The notes under the pieces are model-generated. The model saw only the letters and a program-made list of their open reading frames with translations. It was not told the DNA's origin and ran no database searches. From contig VXCM01000158.1 in NCBI GenBank assembly GCA_014773175.1, positions 188,207-252,206 of the forward strand: DNA of 64,000 nucleotides, read 5' to 3'. A program made the translations under genes and the position numbers. This DNA is from Lucifuga dentata. Taxonomy: Eukaryota; Chordata; Actinopteri; Ophidiiformes; Bythitidae. Numbering within the stretch: position 1 is the first letter of the stretch; the number at the start of each line of letters is the position of its first letter. This document shows, in pieces, positions 46,601 through 54,000 of this stretch.

Positions 46601-48836
46601 GAACTCCTGCCACCTTCTTACGAAAATGCCTGTGACTGTGATGAATATACCCTACCCATGGAAAAGAGGTGATGAATACAGATGAAGAAAATAAGACTCA
46701 TTAATAGTTTTATTGCAGTGTTGCAGCAATGTTATTAACAGCGATGTTATTAAATCAGTTTTGATCCAGAGGGAGGAACAGAAAGCTGTCCTACTCCACC
46801 AGTTAGAGGAGCAACCTTATCTTCTTCTGAAGGGTCCTATAGTAACCCACCAAACACATCACCACAGCAAGACCTGAGTGATGGCCTGTACAGTGGAACC
46901 AATCACCCCAGGTAATTACATTTAACCTTCCTTCCAAATATATCAAATGTATAGTAATACAAGGTCAACACAAATCTTTTTAAAATATACATTCCAGCCA
47001 GCACTTCAGCAGCCACCTTCACCCTTTCTCCCGTAAACATACCTACACCTCCACACCCCTATGCATGGACACTGATGGAAATGAAGAGGAGGAGGAGGAG
47101 GAGGAGGAGGAGACAGATGCAGAATTAGCTGAGAGTCATTACAACCAACACCACAACCGGCAGCAGCTCAGCCAACAGCAGATCCACCCTTCACCGCACC
47201 AGCTTGTTCATGGGCTGGAGCAAACCCCAGCCTCCAGCACTGGAGATCTGAACAGATCAGTCACAGGGTCCATGGTTAACAGCTGGGGATCTGCATCTGA
47301 GGACAACATTTCATCAGGCAGGTCCAGTGTGGTCAGCACCTCAGAAGGCTCCTTCTTTACAGATGGTGATTTCAACCAGGCAGTGGCCTTTTCGAGGGAT
47401 AATGTAGGCCTGCGCATGTATCTGCACATGCCTACAGGCATGTGCAGATACCCAGAGGAATCAGGTGAGATGGCTTCTGGAAGAAAAGACTTAGCAAAAG
47501 TCTTAGCAAAATTTATATTTTCTATTCAAACCTTTTTCAATATATGTCTGGTTGGCTGAATTTCATTACCCAGCTATGTGTCAAGTAAACATAAAAATAC
47601 ATGTACAGTATATAGATAGAAAACACAATAAAATAATATATCAATTAGTATTTTTTTTAATGCAATGGCAGATTTCTTATTTCAGTGAGACCTATGTTGG
47701 TTTTTCTTCATTGTTTTTTTTTTTTTATTTTATTTTAGTAATTTATTATGAAATTACTAAAAATGCATTTAAAAAAATACATGAAGCATCCTGGTGAAAT
47801 AAATTGCACTCTAAAGTAAAACAGACACAACTCTTGAGTCAGATATCGCCCTGCAAATTTAAATAGTAGAGATATAGTACAATTAAAAAAAAAAAAAAAA
47901 ANTAAAAAAAAAAAAAAAAATCAAATCACGAACATCTTCCAAACTGGTCTTATATACAGTATATGATAAATGACTCAAGACACCTGAAATCAATTAGGAT
48001 TCAGCTAATATCTTTACAGCATGGCAAATACATCTACTGTACTTCGAACGTCAAATTTTCTACCCTCTTAGGATTTAATATTTGAACTAAATCTGTGATG
48101 TATTCAGGCCGGCAGCTCCAGCGACCCAGCAGCCCCATGTCCACAGACAGCAACATGAGTCCTGCAGTAACACATCGGAGGCCCAGGAGGCATAAACAGG
48201 CCCAGTCTGGTCAACAGGGCTACCAAGCCAGAGATGTCTTCAATGATGGTAAAACAGTGAGACTGAACCAAGACTGAAATATTTGCTACCATAAATCCCT
48301 TAGCATGACTGTAACATTTGGATCTCTTTCCTCTAGACTCTTGCATGCCTCCAAATTTTGTTAGCCAGAGGTCCTTTGGCGACTATAAGGCAAGGGGGGC
48401 CACACTGCCTCGAATGGGCTCTGGAGAGACTCGAGGCCAACGAGGGAGCAATGGGGCTCACAAGATGAGGGAGGCTACAGTTGAGGAAAAGGAGAGCCAG
48501 GACAACCACAAAACTCTTCAAGGAGGAAAAGGAAGCAGCAAAAGCCGACAGCATTCAGGTAATGAATGCATCATTTTGTCTTCTTTCCATTTATTGACAT
48601 TTTTAATAACCAATTTTATGCCAAGACGACTTGGTGATTTTTTTTCTTTCTCTTCTTCAGAATTTGGAGACATCACTCTGTACAGCCGACCCACTTTCCC
48701 AAAGGGTCAGATTCAGAGGGAGCCTGCTGATGATCAGAATTCTTCTAGCTTTATGTCATCTGGAGACTCAAAGACCAAACAAGGAGGAGAGGCAACAGCT
48801 ACAGGACAAGGGGGCTTCCAAGTCCAGGGGGAGTAG
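26604..48836 (+). CDS. robo1: Roundabout receptor, ROBO1-type (26 exons, 5' partial)
   Basis: Single-pass receptor for Slit ligands, acting at the growth-cone surface in axon repulsion. The window holds 26 coding exons from Ig2 to the stop; signal peptide and Ig1 lie upstream of position 1. Order: Ig2, Ig3, Ig4, Ig5, FN3-1 to FN3-3, transmembrane helix (43307-43504), cytoplasmic tail. All exon phases agree, giving 4316 nt and about 1437 residues, close to mammalian ROBO1 minus its N-terminus. ROBO1-type signatures are RDDFRQNP at the start of Ig2, [14 protein letters not shown] before the membrane, the microexon [22 protein letters not shown] (CC0) and [11 protein letters not shown] (CC1). 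Mammalian ROBO2 and ROBO3 lack the ADCIANY segment, which favours robo1. The CC2 and CC3 proline runs are degraded, so a diverged duplicate is possible. The family assignment is certain; the paralogue is probable. Confidence 0.9.
26762..30424. other. robo1 intron within Ig2
   Basis: 3.7-kb intron splitting Ig2. It holds an exact 36-bp direct repeat (27209-27244 and 27912-27947), an N-interrupted poly-A (28405-28440) and a GT repeat at 29547-29579. No exon recognised. Confidence 0.75.
29547..29579. repeat. (GT)n microsatellite
   Basis: GT repeat with a single GCAT interruption. Confidence 0.9.
30425..30545 (+). CDS. robo1: robo1 exon: second half of Ig2
   Basis: Acceptor cctctctttcag, donor ctag|gtaaaa; 40 codons plus one base. 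It reads [20 protein letters not shown] and continues into [20 protein letters not shown]. The DAGKYxC motif supplies the second Ig cysteine and closes Ig2 begun in the previous exon, across a 3.7-kb intron. Confidence 0.95.
30546..32323. other. robo1 intron, Ig2 to Ig3
   Basis: Contains a stretch near 30795-31340 with mirrored tcggaactgggaagtcgg-like and cccagttggg-like segments, possibly a decayed DNA element, an N at 31260, and an AT/CATA repeat at 31470-31530. No exon recognised. Confidence 0.65.
31470..31530. repeat. (AT)n-(CATA)n microsatellite
   Basis: About 18 AT units, then a short gata and five CATA units. Confidence 0.93.
32324..32462 (+). CDS. robo1: robo1 exon: first half of Ig3
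   Basis: Acceptor ttctgccctccag, donor ggcag|gtaata. Peptide [20 protein letters not shown], then [20 protein letters not shown]. It carries the first Ig cysteine and the strand-C WRKDD typical of Robo Ig3. The VVLAD stretch is closer to ROBO2/3 wording here than to human ROBO1, one of the few extracellular hints against a simple robo1 call. Confidence 0.95.
32485..32524. repeat. (CA)n in a 122-bp robo1 intron
   Basis: CA repeat filling a third of the intron between the two Ig3 exons and lying only 22 bases after the donor. Confidence 0.93.
32585..32712 (+). CDS. robo1: robo1 exon: second half of Ig3
   Basis: Follows a very short intron (122 bp) that contains a CA repeat. Donor catg|gtcagt. 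The peptide runs [20 protein letters not shown] then [20 protein letters not shown], with the second Ig cysteine and the Robo-specific CVAENMVGK. Confidence 0.95.
32713..35209. other. robo1 intron, Ig3 to Ig4
   Basis: 2.5-kb intron. One N in poly-T with a short duplicated flank (33001-33040); otherwise unique AT-rich sequence. No exon recognised. Confidence 0.7.
35210..35334 (+). CDS. robo1: robo1 exon: first half of Ig4
   Basis: Acceptor ttcctctgcag; ends GGCAGCGAG before gtgaga in phase 0. Peptide [20 protein letters not shown] then [20 protein letters not shown], diagnostic of Robo Ig4. Confidence 0.94.
35433..35604 (+). CDS. robo1: robo1 exon: second half of Ig4
   Basis: After a 98-bp intron. 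Reads [20 protein letters not shown] and later SGFYSCQ-like [20 protein letters not shown], matching ROBO1 LLFSYQPPQ...FSVSQTG. Donor is GGCT|gtaagt, phase 1, which joins the next exon to give [11 protein letters not shown]. Confidence 0.93.
35605..38161. other. robo1 intron, Ig4 to Ig5
   Basis: 2.6-kb intron with a TTTA repeat (37448-37490), a GA repeat (37556-37604) and an AT-rich run at 38000-38060 close to the acceptor. No exon recognised. Confidence 0.7.
37448..37604. repeat. (TTTA)n and (GA)n microsatellites
   Basis: TTTA units at 37448-37490 and about 24 GA units at 37556-37604, separated by a C-rich spacer. Confidence 0.92.
38162..38367 (+). CDS. robo1: robo1 exon: first part of Ig5
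   Basis: Acceptor ttttttgaaatag is weak in pyrimidines next to the AG but gives perfect phase. Peptide [37 protein letters not shown] and SLVIHYAK, equivalent to ROBO1 RPPPVIRQGPVNQTVAVDG. Ends AAG|gtacag. Confidence 0.94.
38457..38538 (+). CDS. robo1: robo1 exon: end of Ig5
   Basis: A 27-codon exon after acceptor ttcttcacag. Reads [20 protein letters not shown] followed by TGYLQVK, with the DTGxYTC cysteine of Ig5. Donor AAGG|gtaggt, phase 1. Confidence 0.94.
38643..38811 (+). CDS. robo1: robo1 exon: start of FN3-1
   Basis: Acceptor tctctgtggcag. Peptide [20 protein letters not shown] then [20 protein letters not shown], the Ig5-FN3 linker and the first FN3 strands, as in ROBO1 [20 protein letters not shown]. 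Donor TTCAG|gttaga. Confidence 0.95.
38918..39084 (+). CDS. robo1: robo1 exon: end of FN3-1
   Basis: After a 106-bp intron. Peptide begins [20 protein letters not shown] and contains [20 protein letters not shown] and [14 protein letters not shown], the F/G strands of Robo FN3-1. Donor cagg|gtgagg. Confidence 0.95.
39252..39373 (+). CDS. robo1: robo1 exon: start of FN3-2
   Basis: Acceptor cttaccaatag. Peptide [20 protein letters not shown] then [20 protein letters not shown] plus M, matching Robo GVDHxxVQxELG. Ends ATG|gtaaga in phase 0. Confidence 0.94.
39374..41199. other. robo1 intron inside FN3-2
   Basis: 1.8-kb intron with an A-rich tract at 39836-39885. Open frames near 40629-41006 show no family signature and no splice sites in frame. 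Confidence 0.7.
41200..41434 (+). CDS. robo1: robo1 exon: rest of FN3-2
   Basis: Starts [20 protein letters not shown] after acceptor tctccactag. Continues to [20 protein letters not shown] and VKVARTLEE, the well-conserved end of Robo FN3-2. The 78 codons end GAAG|gtgact, phase 1. Confidence 0.95.
41435..42085. other. robo1 intron, FN3-2 to FN3-3
   Basis: 650 bases, AT-rich, with a poly-A run at 41627-41650. Nothing else seen. Confidence 0.7.
42086..42207 (+). CDS. robo1: robo1 exon: start of FN3-3
   Basis: Acceptor ctattgtctcag. Peptide [20 protein letters not shown] then [20 protein letters not shown] plus K, equivalent to ROBO1 [20 protein letters not shown]. Ends AAG|gtaaaa. A 49-bp triplicate follows in the next intron. 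Confidence 0.95.
42317..42463 (+). repeat. 49-bp tandem triplicate upstream of an FN3-3 exon
   Basis: Three consecutive copies starting catgtctgtagttttgcagg at 42317, 42366 and 42415, essentially identical. It ends 24 bases before the acceptor of the exon at 42488. Each unit contains gttttgcag and cctctgacag, both acceptor-like. Confidence 0.96.
42488..42659 (+). CDS. robo1: robo1 exon: end of FN3-3
   Basis: Acceptor cttctcatgacag. Peptide [20 protein letters not shown], then [20 protein letters not shown] and [17 protein letters not shown]. The tripeptides NES and NQS are potential N-glycosylation sites. Donor CTTG|gtgaga, phase 1. Confidence 0.95.
42660..43306. other. robo1 intron before the transmembrane exon
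   Basis: 647 bases of AT-rich sequence. I see no repeat or exon in it. Confidence 0.7.
43307..43504 (+). CDS. robo1: robo1 exon: juxtamembrane and transmembrane helix
   Basis: Encodes [20 protein letters not shown], then the hydrophobic [13 protein letters not shown] followed by the stop-transfer RHRKKRSS. This is the only membrane span of the receptor. It ends STYTGIRK with donor AAGG|gtgcgt. The membrane segment is almost unchanged from mammalian ROBO1. Confidence 0.96.
43505..44819. other. robo1 intron after the transmembrane exon
   Basis: 1.3-kb intron before the 27-nt microexon. It carries one N at 44569 and an open frame (44158-44415) without splice support or homology. A C/T-rich run (44778-44819) forms the microexon acceptor tract. 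Confidence 0.7.
44820..44846 (+). CDS. robo1: robo1 27-nt microexon (VPSFTFTPT)
   Basis: A 27-nt exon between acceptor cttccctacag and donor acag|gtatgt. With one base from each neighbour it encodes VPSFTFTPT, which occurs at the same place in ROBO1, directly after TYAGIRK. Phase 1 at both ends, so inclusion or skipping keeps frame; it is a cassette exon candidate. Small size makes it easy for gene predictors to miss. Confidence 0.9.
44847..45349. other. robo1 intron between microexon and YQRG exon
   Basis: 503 bases; nothing beyond the splice signals is recognised. Confidence 0.7.
45350..45389 (+). CDS. robo1: robo1 40-nt exon ([13 protein letters not shown])
   Basis: Acceptor ttctcattgtag, donor ggcag|gtgagt. 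Encodes [13 protein letters not shown] plus a split arginine, matching ROBO1 TYQRGGEAVSSGGR. Phases 1 in, 2 out. Confidence 0.92.
45555..45709 (+). CDS. robo1: robo1 exon: proximal cytoplasmic tail, start of CC0
   Basis: Acceptor ttcttattgcag. Peptide [35 protein letters not shown] and [15 protein letters not shown]1 has RPGLLNISEP...DTWPNTGNNHNDCSISCC at this point; ROBO2 and ROBO3 do not have the DCSIxCC block, so this exon drives the robo1 call. The CC0 motif starts at TTYSRP and crosses into the next exon. Confidence 0.95.
45851..46216 (+). CDS. robo1: robo1 exon: CC0 end and CC1
   Basis: 121 codons after acceptor gtcctctacag. Starts [17 protein letters not shown] (end of CC0), then [22 protein letters not shown]1 is [11 protein letters not shown] at 46036-46071, with the tyrosine that is phosphorylated in ROBO1. 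Ends [14 protein letters not shown], matching ROBO1 PVQYNIVEQNKLNK. Donor AAAG|gtaaag. Confidence 0.95.
46314..46430 (+). CDS. robo1: robo1 exon: serine-rich linker
   Basis: Acceptor ctttgttatcag, donor tcag|gtaaga. Peptide [20 protein letters not shown] and [15 protein letters not shown], parallel to ROBO1 YNQSYDQ...GGSYNSSDRGSSTSG. Low complexity, likely disordered. Confidence 0.92.
46533..46668 (+). CDS. robo1: robo1 exon: degenerate CC2
   Basis: Acceptor ttttaatttaccag, donor agag|gtgatg. Peptide [43 protein letters not shown]1 has WADLLPPPPAHPPP here, the Ena/VASP EVH1-binding CC2. In this copy the run is LLPPSY (46604-46621), so the LPPPP core is broken. Confidence 0.93.
46759..46911 (+). 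CDS. robo1: robo1 exon: PTPPVRG segment
   Basis: Start fixed by phase and homology: acceptor ttattaaatcag gives [20 protein letters not shown], matching ROBO1 [14 protein letters not shown] second AG 11 nt downstream (gatccag) would shift frame into an early stop, so it is rejected. The pyrimidine tract is weak. Donor cccag|gtaatt. The mammalian HQSTATLTPSP block is not visible. Confidence 0.87.
46998..47464 (+). CDS. robo1: robo1 exon: acidic tract and GLEQTPASS block
   Basis: Acceptor tacattccag. Contains MDTDGN then ten consecutive glutamates (GAA plus nine GAG, 47083-47112), then [40 protein letters not shown] and [15 protein letters not shown], all collinear with ROBO1. The distal part [17 protein letters not shown] differs from mammals and is encoded by a perfect inverted repeat at 47418-47451. 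Donor tcag|gtgaga. Confidence 0.94.
47083..47112 (+). repeat. robo1: coding (GAG)n tract, poly-glutamate
   Basis: GAA followed by nine GAG codons inside the robo1 acidic segment. The same place is acidic but mixed (EEEEDEAD) in mammals, so the pure codon run suggests replication slippage. Confidence 0.95.
47465..48107. other. robo1 intron in the distal tail
   Basis: 643 bases, AT-rich, with an N-interrupted poly-A (47885-47920). No exon recognised. Confidence 0.7.
48108..48248 (+). CDS. robo1: robo1 exon: [11 protein letters not shown] block
   Basis: Acceptor gatgtattcag, donor gatg|gtaaaa. Peptide [20 protein letters not shown] then [20 protein letters not shown], matching ROBO1 CPRPTSPVSTDSNMSAAV. 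It ends ARDVFND where ROBO1 has YTDDLPPPP. Confidence 0.93.
48337..48558 (+). CDS. robo1: robo1 exon: degenerate CC3 region
   Basis: Acceptor tttcctctag, donor tcag|gtaatg. Peptide [20 protein letters not shown] and a basic, charged remainder ending [16 protein letters not shown]1 has DDLPPPPVPPP at this join (CC3, SH3-binding); here only MPP remains. The rest is likely disordered. Confidence 0.9.
48661..48836 (+). CDS. robo1: robo1 last coding exon
   Basis: Acceptor ttctcttcttcag. Peptide [20 protein letters not shown], then [20 protein letters not shown] and a short tail to TAG at 48834-48836. Matches ROBO1 DILPYCRPTFP...SSSSSMSSRGS. The tail after SSG is shorter than in mammals, which have about 45 more residues. 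The stop is followed at once by gtaaat, a plausible splice donor. Confidence 0.88.
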
Positions 48837-48925
48837 GTAAATAGGAATCAAGCCTCCAGATACGAAACAGTTTCATTACATGACGTGAGCAGAGAAACAT
48901 GAGGCTGTTTTTTTTTTTTTTTTTN

Positions 48926-48957
<32 letters not shown>

Positions 48958-48976
48958 GTTTGTTTGTTTTCCACAG

Positions 48977-49560
48977 CTCCTGGAAAGCTGGAAGCAATGC
49001 AAGGACAAGAGGCATTTACTACAGTTATTTTGGACGAAGAAATACGACTCTTATATAGAAGAAGAAACAAAAAAAAACAAAACAAAAAAAAAAAAAAACT
49101 GCACAATACATGTTTTCAGCTTCAGATTTCTCATTTAGATGTTTGAAAAAGAAAGTGGTGTTTAGGTCTATGGACTTCAGTTCGATGCACTGTTTACTTA
49201 TTGTGTGACTGGCTTCCACCGGCTTTAATGGTGGGTTGCTCAGTAAAGTAAGATGAACTACATGCACATTTGATGGCTGTTGTGAGTGTATACAAGCATA
49301 TTGTCCATGATGCCTGGTTGATGTGGTCATATGGTCTTTCCTTACTTGTCATGTTATTTTACTGTAATTGATATTCAGTCATTACCAGCCATCTTGTTTA
49401 AATTGTTTACTGCCACAGAAGTGCTTAAAATTTAAATTTTATATAACAGTGTTAATGTTTTATAGTTGATTTTTTTTCTACTTTGGTTATAAAAGCACAA
49501 TCGCTTAGTTTATTTTAAGTCATTATTAAATGAATGAAGTCTGGGGGGAAATCCGTCTTT
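48977..49560 (+). other. robo1: probable robo1 3' UTR exon
   Basis: Acceptor tttgttttccacag at 48963-48976 follows a 140-bp candidate intron that begins directly after the TAG stop and holds an N-containing poly-T tract. An ATTAAA lies at 49525-49530 and could end the transcript; an AATAAA at 50597-50602 is an alternative. If the preceding donor is not used, this is simply continuous 3' UTR. Inference only. Confidence 0.4.
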
Positions 49561-49799
49561 AAAGTCTTGTTAATCATTTCATCAGGTCGCCTCAGACTGA
49601 GAAAATGGTTGTTGATTGTGATTGCACATTCAGTTGCATCTAAGCTGGTTTAATACAAATTTGACATATCTGTTGTGTTTACTGAGAGTATTGCATGCAT
49701 CTTCACTTGTAGCAGGTTTTATTCAACAACTTCATTACTTTGTCCTCCCTTTGGGATGATGAAAAGTAGTCTGATCATGTACTGCTCATATTTGCTGTC

Positions 49800-50215
49800 T
49801 ATATGGAGGTTCTTGGTCATCCAAGTCATTTGAAATTTAGCATTAGTAGTCCAAGACAACTGGACTTGCTGTTTAATCTTTGCTGTTTAATCACTCATCC
49901 AAGTAGCTTCTTCAGTTCTGAGTTAGTGGTGGGCGGTAAGCCAGCATTTATCCTCAGAGAGGCATTTACACACTGGGTCATGTGACTCCTTGGGTCACAT
50001 GGCCAAACTGCTCCACAATTGATGAGGCTGAGGTGGATGTGTTTGGACAGCATTGTAAAGGCTGCAGTATTGCATAATCAAAAGGTAGCGGAAAGGAAAG
50101 CGGAGTGTATGCATCTAAAAAAAAATTATAATTATCAACTCCGCCCCTCAGCCAAGCATGCCCACTGCATGCAGCAATTGGCCAAGTGTGGTGAGGTGTG
50201 AAAGTGGGGATGCTT
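49800..50215 (-). mobile_element. dispersed element fragment, possibly Penelope-like
   Basis: Contains catccaagtagcttcttcag and, further on, gcatttatcctcagagagg and gtgtttggacagcattgtaaag. In fish genomes the reverse complement of the first phrase typically follows a reverse-transcriptase frame with a GIY-YIG domain. No coding part is left here. Recognition from memory. Confidence 0.45.
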
Positions 50216-50430
50216 TTAATTTCTACCTCAAGCTCTTTTTTCTTTCTATCACTGTGTAGAGAAAGTGAAACTATGCCCCATTATCCCTGTTCATATCCTG
50301 AGTTTAGATTGAGGTTATACTCAAGACCCTTTCCCTTTCCTAAAGTGAAAAGTGTGTGGATCATCATTCCCATTTATATGATTAATCACACTATCACACA
50401 AAAAGATGCTCTTGTGTCACACATGCACGC

Positions 50431-50449
50431 ATGCACACACGCACGCACA

Positions 50450-50487
<38 letters not shown>
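50431..50487. repeat. (CA)n microsatellite
   Basis: About 18 CA units after a CACG-rich lead. Confidence 0.93.
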
Positions 50488-50490
<3 letters not shown>

Positions 50491-50596
50491 ATGACCCCAT
50501 CTCATCTCTATGACAGTGGCTTTTCAACCTCTTTTTACCTTCTAGTGTGGGTATTTTGAAAAGGTATAAAAATGGTTGCTTCTTGACATGGTCTCT

Positions 50597-50602
50597 AATA
50601 AA
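50597..50602 (+). terminator. robo1: candidate distal poly-A signal AATAAA (robo1)
   Basis: AATAAA about 1.76 kb after the robo1 stop, in the sequence tctctaataaatgtgg. It could mark a long 3' UTR form; positional support only. Confidence 0.25.
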
Positions 50603-53600
50603 TGTGGAGAGGAGAGGCCAGGCTGGATTAAGCATACTGTGGCCTTAAGCAGGTGATAATTGGTGTCACAGCCCACCCGTTCTCTTCAGGAATGATTTTT
50701 CCAGCTTAACAGGAGGCTTCCTCTTTCAAAGCACCTGTCTTCTCTGTCCAAAATATGTACATATGCATTGATCACAACAACTTCTTGGACTAATGGCATA
50801 ACGTCTTCTAGACTAAACAGCAAGTCCAATTACTTTTCAACTGCTAGTGCTAGAGGTTCTATTTGTTATTTCCATTGAGTCCATTTTCTAGTCCTGTGTT
50901 TCCTTGACTTGGCTACAATTAGAATATATTGTACAGAACAGGTATACTACACTAATTAAATATGCTATTTGAATAAATAGGACCCTTCAGAATTAAAAAA
51001 AAACAAAAAAAAAAAACCTTTTAACTATCCCTAGCTCCTGTAAGTGCCACAGATCCTACCTTACACTTTTTAATTGATTATCAATTAAGATAATTAAGAC
51101 CTTGCAAAATTTTGCAAATGAAAAAGACAATTTTCTTAAAGTGGGATTTTAAATTAAGGAAACAAACAACAACAACAAAAAAAAAAAGTATGTTTTTGTG
51201 TATGATGGTTCTTGGCACTTTAAGCTTCCCATTCTTGAAGACACGTGATTCAAGGTACTGGCAGTCATTGAAAACCAGGATAAATCATTGAATTTCATAT
51301 TTTTATCGTGTAAAGGTTATGAGAAATATAATGGAAATAATTTTGTTACACTTTTCTTTTCATGAATTAGTCATGTTTATGTAAAAGAAATGGAACTGAC
51401 AGTGAATTTGGCTTGCAAAAAATGTGAAAATAACCTGGGCAAAGAAGGAAAAACATCTGTAAAACTGGACTTGTTGCTTATAAGTAGCATGTTTTAGTTA
51501 GCTTGCAAAGTTTAAAAAAAGAAAAAATCATGTTTAAAAGTGAAAGAAATTGAACTTACTATGTTCCAAAATGTCAACCATTTCTGAGAATCTTATAGAT
51601 TTGATTGAAAAAAAGTTGTAATTTTTACTCCATTATTTATAATTAAAATGTCATCACAGGCAATTGTTGAAAATAGTTTGTTCTGCAGTTTCTGATTTCC
51701 AAATTGTTGTTGAATGTCTTTCAGTGTTTTTCTTAAGTGAACCCATCCATTACTGTGATTGTGAAGTGGGAGAATAAGTTACGTTACGTTATGTCTCACC
51801 TTTGTTATGTTGATAAATCTACATGGTAGTATAAAGCTAATTACATTAATTACATGATTAATTGCATCTCATTGTTCTAACAGCAGTGAGCTGAAAAAAA
51901 CATTAAACCCTCACATGAATGATCAGCACGATAACATAGATAAATGCTTAATATTTTTTGTCAACAAGAAAAAGTTAATACTTAAATATAACAATTAACA
52001 TTACCTGCTATTTTGGTCCTTTCCTCCCAAAATACAAATGCATCTAGGTCTGGAAATTTAGTTGAAAGCAAGAAATTGAGAATCTAGTCTAAGTTTCTCT
52101 TAACAACTAAGAACCAGTGTGAGCTGCAGTGTTATTTTGTTCAATTGCCACTTTAAAATTGAGTGGTATGATTAAATGGTGGGTGAATGATTTTAATTCA
52201 AGCAGCAGAAGGTAATGTCTTCTCTAATCAATATCAATGACCCATAATTGTTCAATTAAAAAAGTCTCAATCATGTTATCACAAAATATATCAGCCTCTT
52301 CATTTTTGCCAAAATAGCTGAGATGACAGGATTACTGAAATGAAACCTTTAAATATGCAATATTTAATCATTTTTACATATTTACTCAGTAAACCAGGCA
52401 CCGCATACAATCACTCTCTTCATGAATTATTTCAATATCTTGATTGCAACAAAATGGAATTTTGAATAAGATATTATTGTCTCAGAGATTATATTTCCTT
52501 CTCTGAAAAAGCACTTCTGAACACCATGAAAGGCAGCCTTCATCATGCTCCATTTTTCTTTTTTCAAGGACAACTGCCTACTGTAGGTTATTTGCAAGTG
52601 TTTGCCTTGGTTTCTAAGATACTGCCTGTGTGTGAGCTGCCAAGTTCCATTTTCAATTTTGCTGTGTTTATCCAGTAGATTCTCTGAAATCTGTTGACAA
52701 AGTGCTAGCCATGACAGCTGGGGCAAATGTGGCAAAACTTCAGACAGGCTAACAGCAAAAGTGGAACTGATGGCTGTCAACCCTAAACAATTCTTTGTAA
52801 GGGGACAAAGCTATAGAGACAGTATGGCTGAGTTCTGCTCTGAGAGAGAATATGCCTCCCATGACTTAACAGTTGAACTGCACCATATGATATCTACATG
52901 TTCCATTTTCCCCAATTACAACACACCAAATGCTGAATTAACATAATGGTATTCTGTATTTGTCAGGAAAGTCATTGGAGATTTTTACGCTACGGTCTCT
53001 TCATCAGGTAGAGCATTCACTCAGGCAACAACATTTTTAATATACTGACATTTATTGACAATGTGCAGAGGATGCTGTTACAGGAATGGAATCTGGAGGT
53101 GATGAAGACATTGATTAGATTCTCAGCACTGAAATGAGCAGGTGGTGTCAGAGATAGGCAGCAATCTGTGACTTTTCTGAAAGGCAGCCACTGACATCCT
53201 TGGAAGTAAGGATGGTGCCAAGGTTGAAGACTTGGAATGAAGTGACAGCAAGGCATAACAGAGAAGTTATGAGTAGGGGTGGGGGGTGGAGTGCAAATAA
53301 TTATGATTTCAAATTTATTGCATTTGAGTTTGAGGAAGATTACTTTCTTTTAAAACAGGCAGTTGGTGAGGAATTAGGAGATGTCAGAGATAATGAATAC
53401 GATGACGAGGCGGAGCCTGCCACAGCAGTAGTAAATTTCCATTTGTTTATGGAGATATACTGCTGTCTGTCACTAAAGTTGACAGTGAAGCGGGGGTGGG
53501 GATGTTTCCTAGTGATGCCAAGGGAAAGTTACCATGGCATCAGAGAAGAGGCCATTTGCAACTTTTAGAAATGCACACTGACTGTGAATTATTATAATTA

Positions 53601-54000
53601 TAAATTGTTCATCACACTGAGAAGCAGAGGGCTGTTACAAAATGGACAGCAAAATGATAAAATAGCCATATAATTAAAAAAGAATATACATGCAAGAAGC
53701 CTGCTCAGTGTTTTCAGGAAGGTAGTACACAGCTATGCATTTTCAGAGTAAGGAGAGGTGGAAAATGTACTACTAGTGATGCTGTTTTCAGTTAAATACA
53801 GCCAAATACAGTTCACTTGCACAATCATTCATTTATGGTTTGTTTAATATTGCCTCGAAGTACAAAACATTTTCACCATATTTAGGAAAGACAGTGCCTA
53901 CATACTGCTGTTGTTTAATTACTAATTAGTTTGAGATTTTTTTTTTTTTAACCTTGAAACTGGGTAACAAACATGAGGACGATTGGTTATTTTCTGACTA

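Larger units (their letters stand above)
49561..54000. other. intergenic region, left half
   Basis: AT-rich sequence between the two convergent Robo genes. It has a dispersed element at about 49800-50215, a CA repeat at 50431-50487 and several poly-A runs near 50995-51190. No coding gene recognised; the first part could belong to a long robo1 3' UTR. Confidence 0.55.

Noticed and set aside
46767..46911. Alternative start of the PTPPVRG exon after gatccag
   Set aside because: Joined to the previous exon it shifts frame and stops within 12 codons; the upstream acceptor restores ROBO1 similarity.
48977..49145. Coding continuation APGKLEAMQGQEAF or SWKAGSNARTRG after 48976
   Set aside because: Would need the upstream TAG to be bypassed; neither frame matches ROBO1 C-termini convincingly.
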